Below, one piece after another: positions 48,101-58,277 of a DNA stretch of 64,000 nt. Every line of letters starts with the position of its first letter. Position 1 is the stretch's first letter. The stretch is taken from the NCBI GenBank assembly GCA_003116995.1, contig BDSL01000006.1, positions 1,764,501 through 1,828,500 of the forward strand. Reading direction: 5' to 3'. The notes beneath the pieces were generated by a model, which made no database searches, was not told where the DNA came from, and saw nothing but the letters and a program-made list of their open reading frames with translations. Source of the stretch: Yamagishiella unicocca (lineage: Eukaryota; Chlorophyta; Chlorophyceae; Chlamydomonadales; Volvocaceae). The position numbers were made by a program, and so were the translations under genes.

Positions 48101-51100
48101 CATCGAAGGAGAAGTAGCGCTGCTGCACGGGCACGTGGGCGCCGTGCGAGCGGGGCTGCGAGAAGCGGTAGTCGGGCACACCGTCGGCCTCGCGGTGCTT
48201 GCGCAGGCGGTACCTGCCGGCGGGAGGGCGGGGGGGGGGCGGGGAGAAGTGTGAGGGGGCACGTGGGGCCACATGGAGCCACGTGGAACCACATGGAGCC
48301 ACGTGGGACCACATGGAGCCACGTGGGGCTAGGTGGCGGTGGCTGCACCGGGGGACGGACATCGACGACACGGGATGTGGCGGAGGGGGAAGGACGGCCA
48401 GGTGCAGGCCGGCACCGGCTGCATGGGCGGTAGGGATGGCAGGGCCGGCGCCTAGGTATGCGAATATACTTAGTAAGGAGCACAGCAGTGAAGGCTTGCG
48501 GTCACTGCCCATGCCACCGCGTCACCTGGTCAGAACTCACCGCCCAAAGAACTCCTCCGACATATCTGACGCCCGAGTGGCATAACCCGGGGAGGCGCTG
48601 GCGCCGGCGGGCCCCGGAGAGCCGCCCGGGTGGCCCATGGGGGTGCCCTGCAGCGAGAGAGGGGGCACCGGGGACTGCGGCTGCGGCTGCCCGCGCGGGC
48701 TCAGCAGGGCGCCCGCCTCCTGCCTGACCCCTGGGTCGTTCAGCATCAGTGCGACGCGGGTGGCCTCGTCCACGTCATCAAGCCTTCGGACGGCAGCGGG
48801 GAGGGAACCGCCGGGACGTCATCAGCATGCTAGGCAGGAAACCCGCAAAGCGAGCCTAGAGCTGGCGTGAATCCATCCAACCAAAAACCAATTAAGCGGT
48901 ACTTCTGGCCGATGCATTTTTCACCCTTAGTGCAAGCTGCGACGTGCCCTGTTTGTCCACATTCACTCCGCGCGGCTACAAACCCTGCAATACGCATAAT
49001 TTACCCACATGCCCGCCCCACACTGACCCACATGCTCGCCCCACACTGACCCACATGCCCGCCCGCCCCACACTGACCCACATGCCCCCGCCACACTGAC
49101 CCACATGCACGCCCCACACTGACCCACATGCACGCCCCACACTGACCCACATGCCCGCGCCGCCCTCACCGCATGTTCGCTATCCCGGCCGCCGGCGCCC
49201 ATGCCGGCACACGCGGGTTGGACCGCGCCGCCGCGGCCCCACCGCCCCGGGCATCCACTGCCGAGGATCCTCGGACGCCAGCAGCACGCGACGCTCTGGG
49301 TGAGGGACTCGCCGACCGCCCCCCGCCGCGCCCTGGCCCCGCCGTGGCGGGGCGCCCGGATATCTTGGCCGCGATTCCACGGCCCCCCCGCGCTGCAGCC
49401 CGACCCGTGACGCCGTCCGACCCCACGTCCGAAGGCTGCTGCGCCGTCTGCGGATCCGACCCAACTGGGTCGCTGGAGAGCGGCTGGCTGGGGCTGGGGC
49501 TGCGGGACGCGCCGGCGGAGGAGGAGGTCGTGCGGCCGCCGGCGCCTGCGGGGGCCACCCGGGAGGGAGGAGGTGCGGGTGGCCAGGGAGTGCATGAGAC
49601 GAGGGCTGCTGGCGTATCTTCCCCAGCTCAGCGCCAAGCGTGTGGGCCAGCGAGCGAACGCCTCCAGCCTGCAAGGGTGGAGCCCTTGTCGCAGGCGGCG
49701 GCCGACCCCGCTGGTACGGCGGCACTGAACTACCCAACAGCCCGCCAGTGGCCCTTCAGGACCGCTACAATTTTCACGCCATCGACTTCAACTGCCTGCC
49801 TATTACCCCTCACCATCAGGCCCCTCGGTCGCAGTCACACCAATTCTCCCCCTCCCCACCGCCGAACACACGGGTGTTTCCCTCTCATATCCCCCTCGCC
49901 ACCGCCGAACGCACCTGCTCCCCGCGTCACGGGCACACCGGCACGGAAAGGCGGCTGCTCGATGCTCGGCCCCTGGTTGTACGACCGGCGCGGCGGCGTG
50001 GCTCCGCGGCTGTCGGAGGACCTGCGGTCGTTGGACGAGCATCCCTCTGGGTGAGTGCCCCCCTACGCGGTGGCTTTGAATCGCTGAGCGCGTCGTCCCT
50101 GTTCCCCATCCACCCAGCGCCCGGGTCAGGCCGTGCACGTGCCCCGGGTCATGCCGCTGCTAGCAGCACCCTTACCTCCCAGGAGATGTTTCCGACTCCG
50201 GGCTAATGCTGCGGCTGGGGTAGGCGCCGTAGGGTCGCCGCTGCGACGAGGCGTGTGGCGCATACTGGTGCGGTGAGTACTGCGCGCCGCTGCCGCTCAT
50301 GCTGCCGCTACTGCCGACTCCTGTCGGGGGAAGGGCCGCGTTCGCACCGTCGTACCGGGGCCCGGAGCCGCACGTGCCGGTTAATGGGGGAGCTGCGAAC
50401 CCACACCAGCGCTTGCCACTAGCCTCGCACAGCACCCCATACTGCTATCGAGCTCGCCCTAACTACTTGGCTTGAGCAACAAGAAGGATGTCGCATCGTG
50501 GAGGAGCACGAGGGGGGGAGTTCGTATTGCCGCGGGTGGTGATTCGCAACATGGGTCAGCTTACCCTGATCCCGGTAAGCCGCCTGCGGTGAGGAGTCGT
50601 AGGAGCCGGGCGGCGGCGAGGCCTCTGCCGAGGGGGGATAGGCGGCGGGGCTGTACGCTCCTGGGGAGCCACCGTCGTATGATACAGAAGCAGCACCTGC
50701 TGGCGGCCGGCCCATAGCGCGGGCGCGGACCGACGTCAGCAATCCGGTTATGGCAGTTCCTGGTTAACAATTATGCTGTTCAATGCGCATACGTGTAATG
50801 CCGGGCCCGGGAAAAGCCACCAGGAATCGCTGTCCTTTTGGCGTTGCATGTTGGAGATCGATGTAATCCTTTTGAGTTTAGCCACAATCTGCCCCGGCGC
50901 ATCCCACCAGCCGAGTTAGCCAATGGGGCTGCCTGGCAGCATCCCCTGGCCAGATATTCACAGCCCTTTCAAGCTGCGTAGCAAATCCTTGGTTTGGGGT
51001 CCGACAAGCTCACCTGCACGACCCGATGCCGGCGAGAGCATGTCCTCCACGAGCAGGTCCCGAGCGTGCGGCGCAAGGCCCGAGGCGACAGGCCTGTCGA

Positions 51101-51389
51101 ACTCGAAGAAATCCTCAAACTCGGGAGTGGGTCGCGGAATAACCATCTCTGAAGGCGCGACATACTCGCCCCGCATCCGCCTATCCTCGATAGCCTACAT
51201 TGCAGTCAGGCAGCGCGACCACAATCAAGGGTTGCTAAAACATCTGTAATGGTTCCCTCGGTGTATGTGCAGCCAGCGCATAGAGCCTGATCTGCCAATA
51301 GCTGCCACATTGCTCGCCTGCAAGGTTCCAAGCGTCGCCAGCTCATCTGCCCCAAAGTGCCGGAGCACTGGGTTTCTCCTTCCATACAT
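39112..51389 (-). CDS. FAM161-like (UPF0564) ciliary/centriolar protein
   Basis: FAM161 proteins bind microtubules at centrioles and ciliary bases. About 29 exons, listed 5' to 3': 51389-51318 (tentative), 51194-51014, 50696-50565, 50320-50176, 50046-49915, 49545-49170, 48783-48541, 48213-48036, 47741-47707, 47579-47417, 47108-46633, 46318-46153, 45670-45572, 45213-45175, 44964-44905, 44670-44474, 44099-43955, 43843-43805, 43713-43582, 43355-43273, 42987-42846, 42541-42426, 41731-41554, 41275-41231, 41036-40989, 40663-40607, 40246-40107, 39919-39616, 39243-39112; about 1,400 aa. The N-terminal half is Ser/Pro/Tyr-rich and disordered. The C-terminal half has UPF0564-type landmarks in order: STVPEPFDFEEREKARPK; FRANPVPSAVVEPRYERML; PFSFYYRDK; FQVAYRARDVPQS; VPDFNGLHR; RKRVTVPQEFRLN; PEARWPHKSPRGK. 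Coiled-coil-like Arg/Glu helices lie between them. One donor is GC (43581). Phases fit everywhere except 50176 to 50046. If exon 1 is rejected, the ATG at 51176 is the start. Confidence 0.75.
39266..39290. repeat. Dispersed repeat fragment, 23 bp from the last exon
   Basis: TTTCGAGGAAGACCCGTGG points its TTTCGAGG end at the exon starting at 39243. Confidence 0.6.
40041..40083. repeat. Dispersed repeat copy next to exon 40246-40107
   Basis: ACTATCCTGTCCCTGTCGCG then AAAACGGTTTTTATGCC; paralogue of 37892-37938. The TTTTTATGCC end faces the exon about 25 bp away. Confidence 0.85.
40447..40585. repeat. Four clustered copies of the GTAACCGGTTTTTATGCC subtype
   Basis: Copies at about 40447, 40487, 40525 and 40557 share TCGTGTAAC and TATGCCACCCCC with small changes. 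The cluster ends 21 bp from the exon ending at 40607. Confidence 0.85.
41073..41126. repeat. TTGGTGGCA/TTGGTGTTA short tandem repeat
   Basis: An imperfect repeat of about 9 bp in the intron between exons 41275-41231 and 41036-40989. Confidence 0.8.
41335..41361. repeat. (GT)n microsatellite
   Basis: About 12 GT units in an intron of the FAM161-like gene. Confidence 0.95.
41746..41835. repeat. Two tandem dispersed-repeat copies, 18 bp from exon 41731-41554
   Basis: Each is about 45 bp: GTGGGGTTACA, AAAGAACCG(G/T)T, then CGACATGGG or CGACTGGGG. Confidence 0.8.
41858..41895. repeat. Dispersed repeat copy (GAGACTCGGTTACACGACAT)
   Basis: Same orientation as the tandem pair just below it in the same intron. 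Confidence 0.75.
42343..42406. repeat. Dispersed repeat copy, reverse orientation, 20 bp from exon 42541-42426
   Basis: Runs from GCATGCATCTCGAAACG to ACGGGTCTTCCTTGCAAG. With the copies at 41746-41895 it gives one intron inverted elements at its two ends. Confidence 0.85.
42593..42662. repeat. Dispersed repeat copy, forward, near exon 42541-42426
   Basis: AAAGACCCGTGGATGCGAG then CCCGTTTAGGA and CATGCATGC. It closely matches 59221-59280. Confidence 0.9.
42768..42812. repeat. Dispersed repeat copy, reverse, near exon 42987-42846
   Basis: CCCAAACGGTTCTTTCTTCG then TACACGGGTATACCTCGCA. It pairs with 42593-42662 at the other end of the same intron. Confidence 0.75.
43003..43040. repeat. Dispersed repeat copy, 16 bp from exon 42987-42846
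   Basis: CGAGGAAGCCCAGTTACACG then ATATAGGAACGG. Confidence 0.7.
46431..46462. repeat. GTCGTTA short tandem repeat
   Basis: About four imperfect copies of a 7-8-bp unit in an intron. Confidence 0.8.
47333..47370. repeat. Dispersed repeat copy, reverse, near exon 47579-47417
   Basis: CTTTCCTGTGTCGCGTAACC then GGGTAGTCGC; related to the TCGCGTAAACGG copies. Confidence 0.6.
47611..47655. repeat. Dispersed repeat copy, forward, near exon 47579-47417
   Basis: TTGCAAAATAAAGGCCCGGT then TACTCGACGTGGGAAG. Confidence 0.65.
48255..48332. repeat. 15-bp-type tandem repeat CCACATGGAGCCACGTGGNN
   Basis: About five alternating CACATGGAGC/CACGTGGAAC units in an intron. Each carries CACGTG or CATGTG-like palindromes. 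Confidence 0.85.
49010..49155. repeat. Intronic minisatellite (CACACTGACCCACATGC type)
   Basis: About six copies of a unit of 18-23 bp in the intron between exons 49545-49170 and 48783-48541. It shares the core CACACTGACCCACAT with the array at 30481-30800. Confidence 0.9.
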
Positions 51390-52740
51390 TCTTCCGCTCG
51401 CTGGTTATTTGTGGCAGTTGCCGACCGCTTCGGTCAACAGCAACTGACAGCTTGTTGCTTTCGGTAGTCGACGAGCGGACACATCATATGCTGTAGAAAA
51501 TATGATAAAGGCAGACTTATGTGGAACATAACAGCTGCTCGGCAAGAGGACTGGATAGAGGATCGCTGCACGGCGTACAGCAAGTAGTAAAGAGCTGGTA
51601 GCATCGTAGCAGGGGCTGTTTGTCTCGCGTTTTTTAACTAGCCAACGCACAAATCGTAAGAAAGTTGTATACTGTACGCAAATCTTGGTATCGTGACGTC
51701 CGCACGCGTAGCTCGGGCGCCCCGGTGCAAAGTTGACAAAGTATTCGGCGTATTCGTGTTACCACCCTGAACCACGACGAGGCCGTCGAGCATGCACCAA
51801 AGACGTGTTGACGACGGCATTACTACTTGCTAATCTCCTTCGCCCGAGCAAATGGCGTAACCACCACTGGCAATCTCATCACGTCTCACCCTTGGCCATA
51901 GTTCCTCTGCCAATGTCGTTGGTCCGTAGTGACAGTTGTGTCCCCGTTTGCCGGCCGAGACGGTCACGACGCCGTCTGAGGCGTCGTTGCTGGACACGAA
52001 CCGTGTTGGACAAGGGTTTCCCCTGCCCTAGATCACAGTAAACCGCCTGTTCCCGTACCGATATTCCATGAATGTTCAGTTTGTAGTCATCTACCGTCTC
52101 GAACCGTTTCAGGGACGCACTACATTGTCTTCAAGTCACTCCTCAGTGACCCACGGGCCCCCCTTGTCGCCAAACCCCTAATGGACGCGCAGCGTGCTGC
52201 TAGGCCGGCCCTGCCCTCCTCGACGGTCGTCCATTCTCTCCCATCTTTCTCGCCCTCATGCACCACTCGCAATCCCACCGTCGCACTGGCCGGCGTCGCC
52301 CTTAGCATACTGAAGTGCAGCGCTGCAGTCCATCTCCCATGATTGCCACGGTGTACGGCCGTGGTTAGCGGCAAAAGCCCAGCATGCAAATTCCTGGTTT
52401 GCTTCCATTTGGATACCTGCACAACCTGACGTTTTTCACTTGCAAATGTCCGCATCTTTTCGCTGTTGGTGCTAGAGCATAGATGGACAACCTAGGTTGG
52501 ACTTCCTCTTTGCATGCGACACAGAATCGGTTTTAATATAAAGACCTGCTTGCTGTAGTACGTGTTTGGTAATATAGACGGCTCGTTCTCAGCGTTCAGA
52601 ACAAGGCCTTCCGTTCCATCTGCCGTTATTGGTTTCGGTGAACGTTGCTGCAGCAAATTCTTGGCAGCGTACAGCGATATACGGACGCTTTGATAAGCCG
52701 GAGTTAGCTCCTTCTGTGGGGCCTAACTGCGCCGCCCAAA
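51390..52740. promoter_or_regulatory. Divergent upstream region
   Basis: This separates the FAM161-like gene (minus) from the S1-domain gene (plus). It should contain both promoters and 5' UTRs. No convincing exon was found. Confidence 0.4.
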
Positions 52741-55700
52741 ATGGGCGGGTCGCGGAGCAGGTCCCGCAGCGCCGACCGTGGTCGGTGGGCTGACCGAGAC
52801 AGCAGTCGTAGAGATCGTAAAAAGGATTATGGACGCGATCGCCGCGACCGCAGTCGCAGCCGTGACCGCGAGGGTCGACGGGCCCAAGACCGCGACAGAC
52901 GAGCCAGCCGCAGCCTCAGTCGGGAACCCCGGCGTGACCCTAGCCCTCGGCTTGAAAGACAACAACCTGCCGGGCTTCCGCGGGGCAAATCACGTGAGGT
53001 TGAGGAGCGCCACCGGACCGGGCGCAGCGACGACGGCGACCGCGGCCATGAGCGAGACCGGGACAAAGACCATGACAAGCCTCGGGATCGGGATCGCGAC
53101 CGGGATCGAACTCGCGATCGTGATCGGGACCGCGGCAGGGATCGAGGACATGACCGGGACCACGACCTCCACGACCGGCCTGCAGCTCGAGACAGGGACC
53201 GGGATCGGGATCTTGACCGTGTCCGGGAGGCCGATAAAGTCGAGAAGCCTCGTGATCGCAGCCGCAGCCCGGAGCATGAACGCCGTCGCTGGGGCTCCCC
53301 ACGCCGCGACGACGGCGGCGTTGCTCCAGGGAAGGACGCCGGGGACGGGGCGACACCTGCCGGCGGCGACCAGCGGCGGCGCCGCTGGCGCAGCCCCAGT
53401 CCGCCGCCGGCACGGCACGCTGGAGGCGACGGACCCACGGGTCACGGCGACGCCGGCGTCTGGAATAACCCGCCGCCGCCGCCATTCCCGGCGGGTAGGT
53501 GCCTCGGTGCTGACACGGGGTCGGCTAGTCGGTTGATTCGTTGGTTGGTTGGTTGGGGTGGGTTGGAGCGGTGGTGGAGCTCGGCCCTCGCAACACAACG
53601 GGTAAAGTAGTTCCTTGCGAAATATTTTCAAATGAGGTTTGCGCCCAAGGTGTCTCGGAGGAGCCCACGCCGTGTCCTCCCACCTCTCCGCCGCCCTCGG
53701 GCCCCACCCAGGCCGCCAGCCCCCTCCCGCGCCCCTCTCCACCGCCCCGCCCCCCGTGGGATCCATCCATCGCGGCACCGTGCACACCATCCGGCCCTTC
53801 GGCATCTTCGTGGCCATACCCGGGTACCGCCGCCACGTCATGGTGCACAACACGCAGGTGGGGCAGGGGGGGGGGAGTACCTGTGGGAGGAGGAGGAGGA
53901 GGAGGGGGGAGGAGGGGCAGGGGGGGCACCTGCGGGAGGAGGAGGAGGAGGGTTTCGAGGAAGAGGGGCGGCGTGAAAACCGTTGACACAAGGAAGAGGG
54001 GCAGGGGAGGTGGAGGGAGGAGTCCTGGGAGGAGCAGGGAGAGGGACTCGTACGAGATGCAATGGCGGCGTGTGGTCCAGACCGGCGCCGGCAGGGGCCT
54101 TTTGAGGAACGAAGCTGGTTTCCAAGTGTGCCGTGTTGTGGCTGTGCTGTGCTGTACTGTGCCGTACCGTGCCGTGCCGTACGACGCCCCCTCCCTGGCG
54201 CGCAGGTGAGCGACGAGCTGCGTTTCACCCGGGATGACGACGAGGACGCCAAGGTCAAGGCGCTGGAGTTCTACTTCCCGAAGGGCGAGCCGGTAGGGGG
54301 GGCGGCGGGGTGGGGCTTTCGGGAGCACTCTGGGGCAGCGGCAGGGCGGCGGGGTGGGGCTGTCGGGAGCACTCTGGGTTCCTAATTTCCAGGGGGCTAC
54401 AGCCTCATGCCGACGAGCGGGGGATGGCGAGAGGAAAAGAACGATAGCAGGGCTGAGGTAAAGGAAGGGCGCACCCGCGATGTTACTGGTATCTGTTAGG
54501 AGGGACCGTCCGAAGCGGTGTTGGCCCCTCCAGCATCCTAAGCTCCGCCCTGCGCCGCCCTGCGCCCCTGCCCTGCGCTGCCCTGCGCCCCTGCCCTGCC
54601 CTGACTGACGGGTCCTGCGCGCCATTACTTCCTGACGAAGGTGTGGGTCAAGGTGACGGAGGTGGCCCCGGACGACCGCAACCCGGCCGAGATGAGGCTC
54701 AATGGGAGCATCCGCGCAGTGGACCAGGCCAGCGGGACGGACCTGGACCCCGAGGGGCTGATGGCGGCGGAGCAGCATGGCGGGGGAGGCGGCGGAGGCG
54801 GCGGCGGAGGGGCTGGAGGCAGGGGGAGAGGTGAGGGATGGAGGGGGAGGAGAGGCAGGTGACGGGGTCGGAGTACGGGGTACCCAGGGGCTTGCGAGGA
54901 AGACCCGTGCACGTGAGAAATGCCGTTTAGAACAGAGGTTTCGAGATGCATAGTACCCGGGGCCGGGGTTACAGGGTGTTGAAGCGGGAGTGGTGGGGGG
55001 GGCTGGTGAGTTGGGCAGCATGTAGTGACGTGTGTAGTTAGAGGGGGGGAGAGCTGGTGGGTTGGGCAGCGTGTGGTGGTGTGTGCAGTTGGAAGGGGTG
55101 AAGGGCCAGGACAAGGTCGAGGGAGTGTGGCGAGGAGTAGCCAAGCAATCCCTCAGTCCGAAGTGCCTTACTTATTCGCTGGAAAGGACATACCGGTGCC
55201 TGCAACCCCGCGCATCGCCTCGCCACTTCCCTAGTTACTTGAGGCCTCCAGGCGACGGCCCTATGTCGCTCCGAAACCAGGCCCTGCAACGCCCCACGTG
55301 CACGCATTCCCAGGCGGCCCCGAGACCGACGAGCCCCCCGAGGTGGGTTCCGTACACCGGGCCGTCGTGAAGCGCATCGAGGCGTACGGCGTGTTCATGG
55401 CGCTGGAGGGCTACCGCCGCCACGGCCTCGTACACACCAGCCAGGTACGACACGGTGTACGAAGTTGTACGGCAACGTGCGGAAGTGCGCGCTGGCCCCA
55501 CTGGCTCCACTGTCTGGCCCCTGTTCGTCCCTCTTTTCACCCTCTTGACCCTGTGGCTGTTGCCAGGTGTCCAACTACATGAGCTTCACGCGCGAAGATA
55601 CTGACGAGCAGAAGAAGTCGGAGCTGGCGGGGGTGGTGTCGGTGGGCGAGCAGATGTGGGTCAAGGTGAGGCGAGCTGGTTCCGTGCCATGCCTCACACG

Positions 55701-57476
55701 CTCCGGGCACAGAGCAGCACCCGCCGCACACCTCTGTTGCCAGACCTACCGCGGGGGAGGGCATGCATGCTGAGCGCGGCCTCACCGACCGTAAGGACGT
55801 CGTTTGCTTAAATGTCGTACGGCCGCGCCGCTGCTCGTCCAGGTCGTTGAGGTGGCCGCCGACGAGGCTCGCGGCGGTTACAAGATCGGTTGCTCCATCA
55901 AGCTCGTCAACCAGGCAAACGGGGAGGACCTCGACCCCAGCAACATGAAGTAAGACAGGGTCGGGGCGTGTTCTGTACCACATAGAGAGCCCGTTGATGA
56001 AAACAAATGTCCGACACGATCGCCGTTGGCGCAACGCTGGCTCAATAAGCCCCACAAGCCCCAGCTGAATAAAACCACATGCTGAGTGTGTCACACTCAC
56101 TCTGCCGTAGGTACCGCCCTCGGGATGCTCCCGGGCGCGGCCCGGGCGGCAACGCAGCCATCGGAGCGACTGCTGGCGAGGTGGGGAAAGGTGAGCAGCA
56201 GCGGCAACAGCCGCGTTGCCGGGGGCGCGGGTGCTTTGCTGGTCAGGGCTCGCTGCCCCGGCGGTGGGTGGGTTGCGAGGAAGACCCGTGGGCGGTGGGT
56301 GGGTGGTTGGGTGGCAGCTCTTGGGGGAGCGGGACCCTCCGGGCCCACAACATGACGTCATCAATCGTTGGCGAACGAATGAATTTCGGCCGTCCGGCGA
56401 CCCAGTGGGAGCTTTGCCATCTCTGCAGCTACTCAGGTCGCATCGCCATCGCGATGCCCGCCGTGCATTCGTACGCGCGTAATACCCCATCCCCATGTGT
56501 GTGCTCCGGAACCACCAGGCGGCAAGATCGACTGGGGCCACCTGGCGGCGGACACCAAGCTGTACGTCAACGAGAAGGTGGCGGCGCAGTATAAGCTGCT
56601 GGAGGAGGAGCCGCAGCGGCCGCCGGGGCTGCCCGGGCTGCAGGGCCTGCCGGGACCGCCGCCGGGAGGAAGGGGAGGTAAGTTTGGTGGGGGGTCTGCG
56701 GCGTCGCGGCGCGTCGGTTGGCGGACAGAGAGGGATCCTCTGGCCAGGCGGTTGTTACGAGGTGGTTGTTACGAGGTGGGTTCTGTGCTTCCTGCAAACA
56801 CAAACCCTGTACACGTGGATCATCTTGCCTTGCGTCGTGGAAACATTTCCAAGGGAAGCCCGTACACCTGTACACGCCTGTCGTAGTGGGATGACACAGT
56901 AATGACGTCATCCGCCGTACGCCTACGATTATCTTCCCTGATACAGGCCCCGGCCGGCCTGGTCCGCCGTCTTCAGGACCCATGGGTCGCGGCCGCGGCT
57001 CTGTGCTGCCGGCTTGGATGACGCAAGGGACGGCTGGCGGAGGCGGCGGGCCGCCCGCGCCCGGCTCCCTGCCCGGGCCGCCACCGCAGCAGCCGCAGCA
57101 GCAGCCGGCGCAACATCAGCTGCCCGAGTCGTCCAAGTTCGAGCTGGTGGGGGGGCGAGATCGGGATGTGGATCCGAGTACCCTGCTCCTGGACTTGATG
57201 GGAGGAGGCGGAGGTGGCGCCAAGATCAGCAGCATTGAGGAGGCCCTGGCAATCCTCGAGGCGCACGGCGGCGGCCGGAGCAAGGGCTCCAAGAAGGACA
57301 AGGACAAGAAGGGGAAGAAGGACAAGGATAAGAAGGGGAAGAAAGACAAGGACAACAAGGGGAAGGACAAGAAGAGCAAAAAGTCATCTCGCAAGGATGA
57401 CGGCGGCAGGCGGGGGAGGAGCAGCAGCAGCGGCAGTGACAGCGACGGCGGGCCGCCCGGGGACCGCCGGAGGTGA
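52741..57476 (+). CDS. SR-rich protein with two S1 RNA-binding domains (ZCCHC17/pNO40-like)
   Basis: Ten exons: 52741-53494, 53712-53857, 54206-54292, 54641-54830, 55314-55444, 55567-55665, 55843-55949, 56111-56190, 56519-56677, 56947-57476; all phases agree (760 aa). Residues 1-250 form an RS/RD-rich arm (SRSRSRS, then long RDRDRD runs), typical of splicing-linked proteins. Two S1 domains follow. The first starts VGSIHRGTVHTIRPFGIFVA with GYRRHVMVH and ends WVKVTEV...RLNGSIRAVDQ. The second starts VGSVHRAVVKRIEAYGVFMA with GYRRHGLVHTSQV and ends MWVKVVEVA...KIGCSIKLVNQ. After KIDWGHLAADTK comes a Pro/Gly/Gln-rich stretch and a Lys-rich tail (KKDKDKKGKK repeats, then SSSSGSDSD). The S1 type with VHRG and GYR..GLVH is closest to the pNO40 nucleolar protein, but the zinc knuckle was not seen. 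Probably nuclear or nucleolar, in RNA or ribosome metabolism (inferred). The ATG context CAAAATGGGC supports the start. Confidence 0.9.
53945..54005. repeat. Dispersed repeat copy in intron of the S1 gene
   Basis: TTTCGAGGAAGAGG, then GTGAAAACCGTTGACACAAG. Both subtype cores occur in one element. Confidence 0.7.
54140..54181. repeat. CTGTG/CCGTA short tandem repeat
   Basis: An imperfect 5-bp repeat just before the third exon. Confidence 0.8.
54540..54604. repeat. CCCTGCGC-type short tandem repeat
   Basis: Repeated CCCTGCGCC/CCCTGCC units upstream of exon 4. Confidence 0.8.
54891..54952. repeat. Dispersed repeat copy, forward, 60 bp after exon 4
   Basis: CTTGCGAGGAAGACCCGTGC ... TGCCGTTTAGAACAG ... 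TTTCGAGATGCAT. The best full-length copy together with 59221-59280. Confidence 0.9.
56273..56292. repeat. Dispersed repeat fragment
   Basis: GTTGCGAGGAAGACCCGTGG, matching the exon-facing end only. Confidence 0.7.
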
Positions 57477-58277
57477 TCACACGGCAGCTAGCGCGTTGTT
57501 GGGAGGCTCGGGTTGTGGCTGACCGGTGACTGGAGCCTAGGACGTGGTGTGGTCATGTGGAGGTGCCTGTCGCGACCTTCAGACGCAGGGCCATGAGGAC
57601 TGGAGCTTGGGCTGTCTGTGCTGGGATGGACTGTACCTGGGGCAGTGGCTGGCGTGGCTAAAAGGAAAGGCCGCGGACCAGGTTTTGCCGCAGTTTTTGA
57701 GAGGCGTCGCTTGCACGGCTTGCGCCGTTTTGCTGCCCCACCATAGCAAGAGACGCGATGCGGCATGTTGATGCGAGCACATGACGCCTTGTGAGACTCC
57801 GAGCGGTTTCGGTCGAGTGGCGCTGGTGGTGCTGAGGACTCTTGAGGAGGCAGCGTTGGATGTCGGCTCGGCCGCTCCGAGAGAGGCTGGTGGCGGTTAG
57901 TGGGTCGGGTCGGTCGCTCCCAGCCGCTGCGAAGCAGGGCAGCTCAGGGCAGCGCAACAGCTCGTCTGAAGGGCGTTCGCGAGCTGTCAACACAGCGGCC
58001 GCGATCCAGGCAAGCATGCTCATTACGCAGCGCCGTAACGCACGGCCGTCGATCTTCGCGGTCATCCCTTCTGCCAAACCGCCGCCTCTGCAATACCCCC
58101 AAACAAACCTTTGCAAAACCTACGCTATAAACAAATACAGCAGCAAGGAAATAGTTGCGGCGCAAGTTGGTTTTGCAGGCAATACGTCCTGTCGCTTATC
58201 CACGTGCAGCTCGGGTAGCACTCTTTTGCCGCAAAGCCACAACACAGCCTGCAGCCGCACTTCTGAGCGGCCGACCC
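57477..58277. other. 3' UTR of the S1 gene and 5' region of the ACBP gene
   Basis: No exact TGTAA was found after the S1 gene stop. No coding signal was seen between the two genes. Confidence 0.45.

Noticed and set aside
49010..49155. Possible CRISPR array
   Set aside because: The repeats are contiguous minisatellite units without unique spacers, in an intron of a eukaryotic gene.
50058..50089. A 32-nt mini-exon (DDALSDSKPP) that would repair the phase problem in the FAM161-like gene
   Set aside because: It would require a following intron of only about 20 nt, too short to splice.
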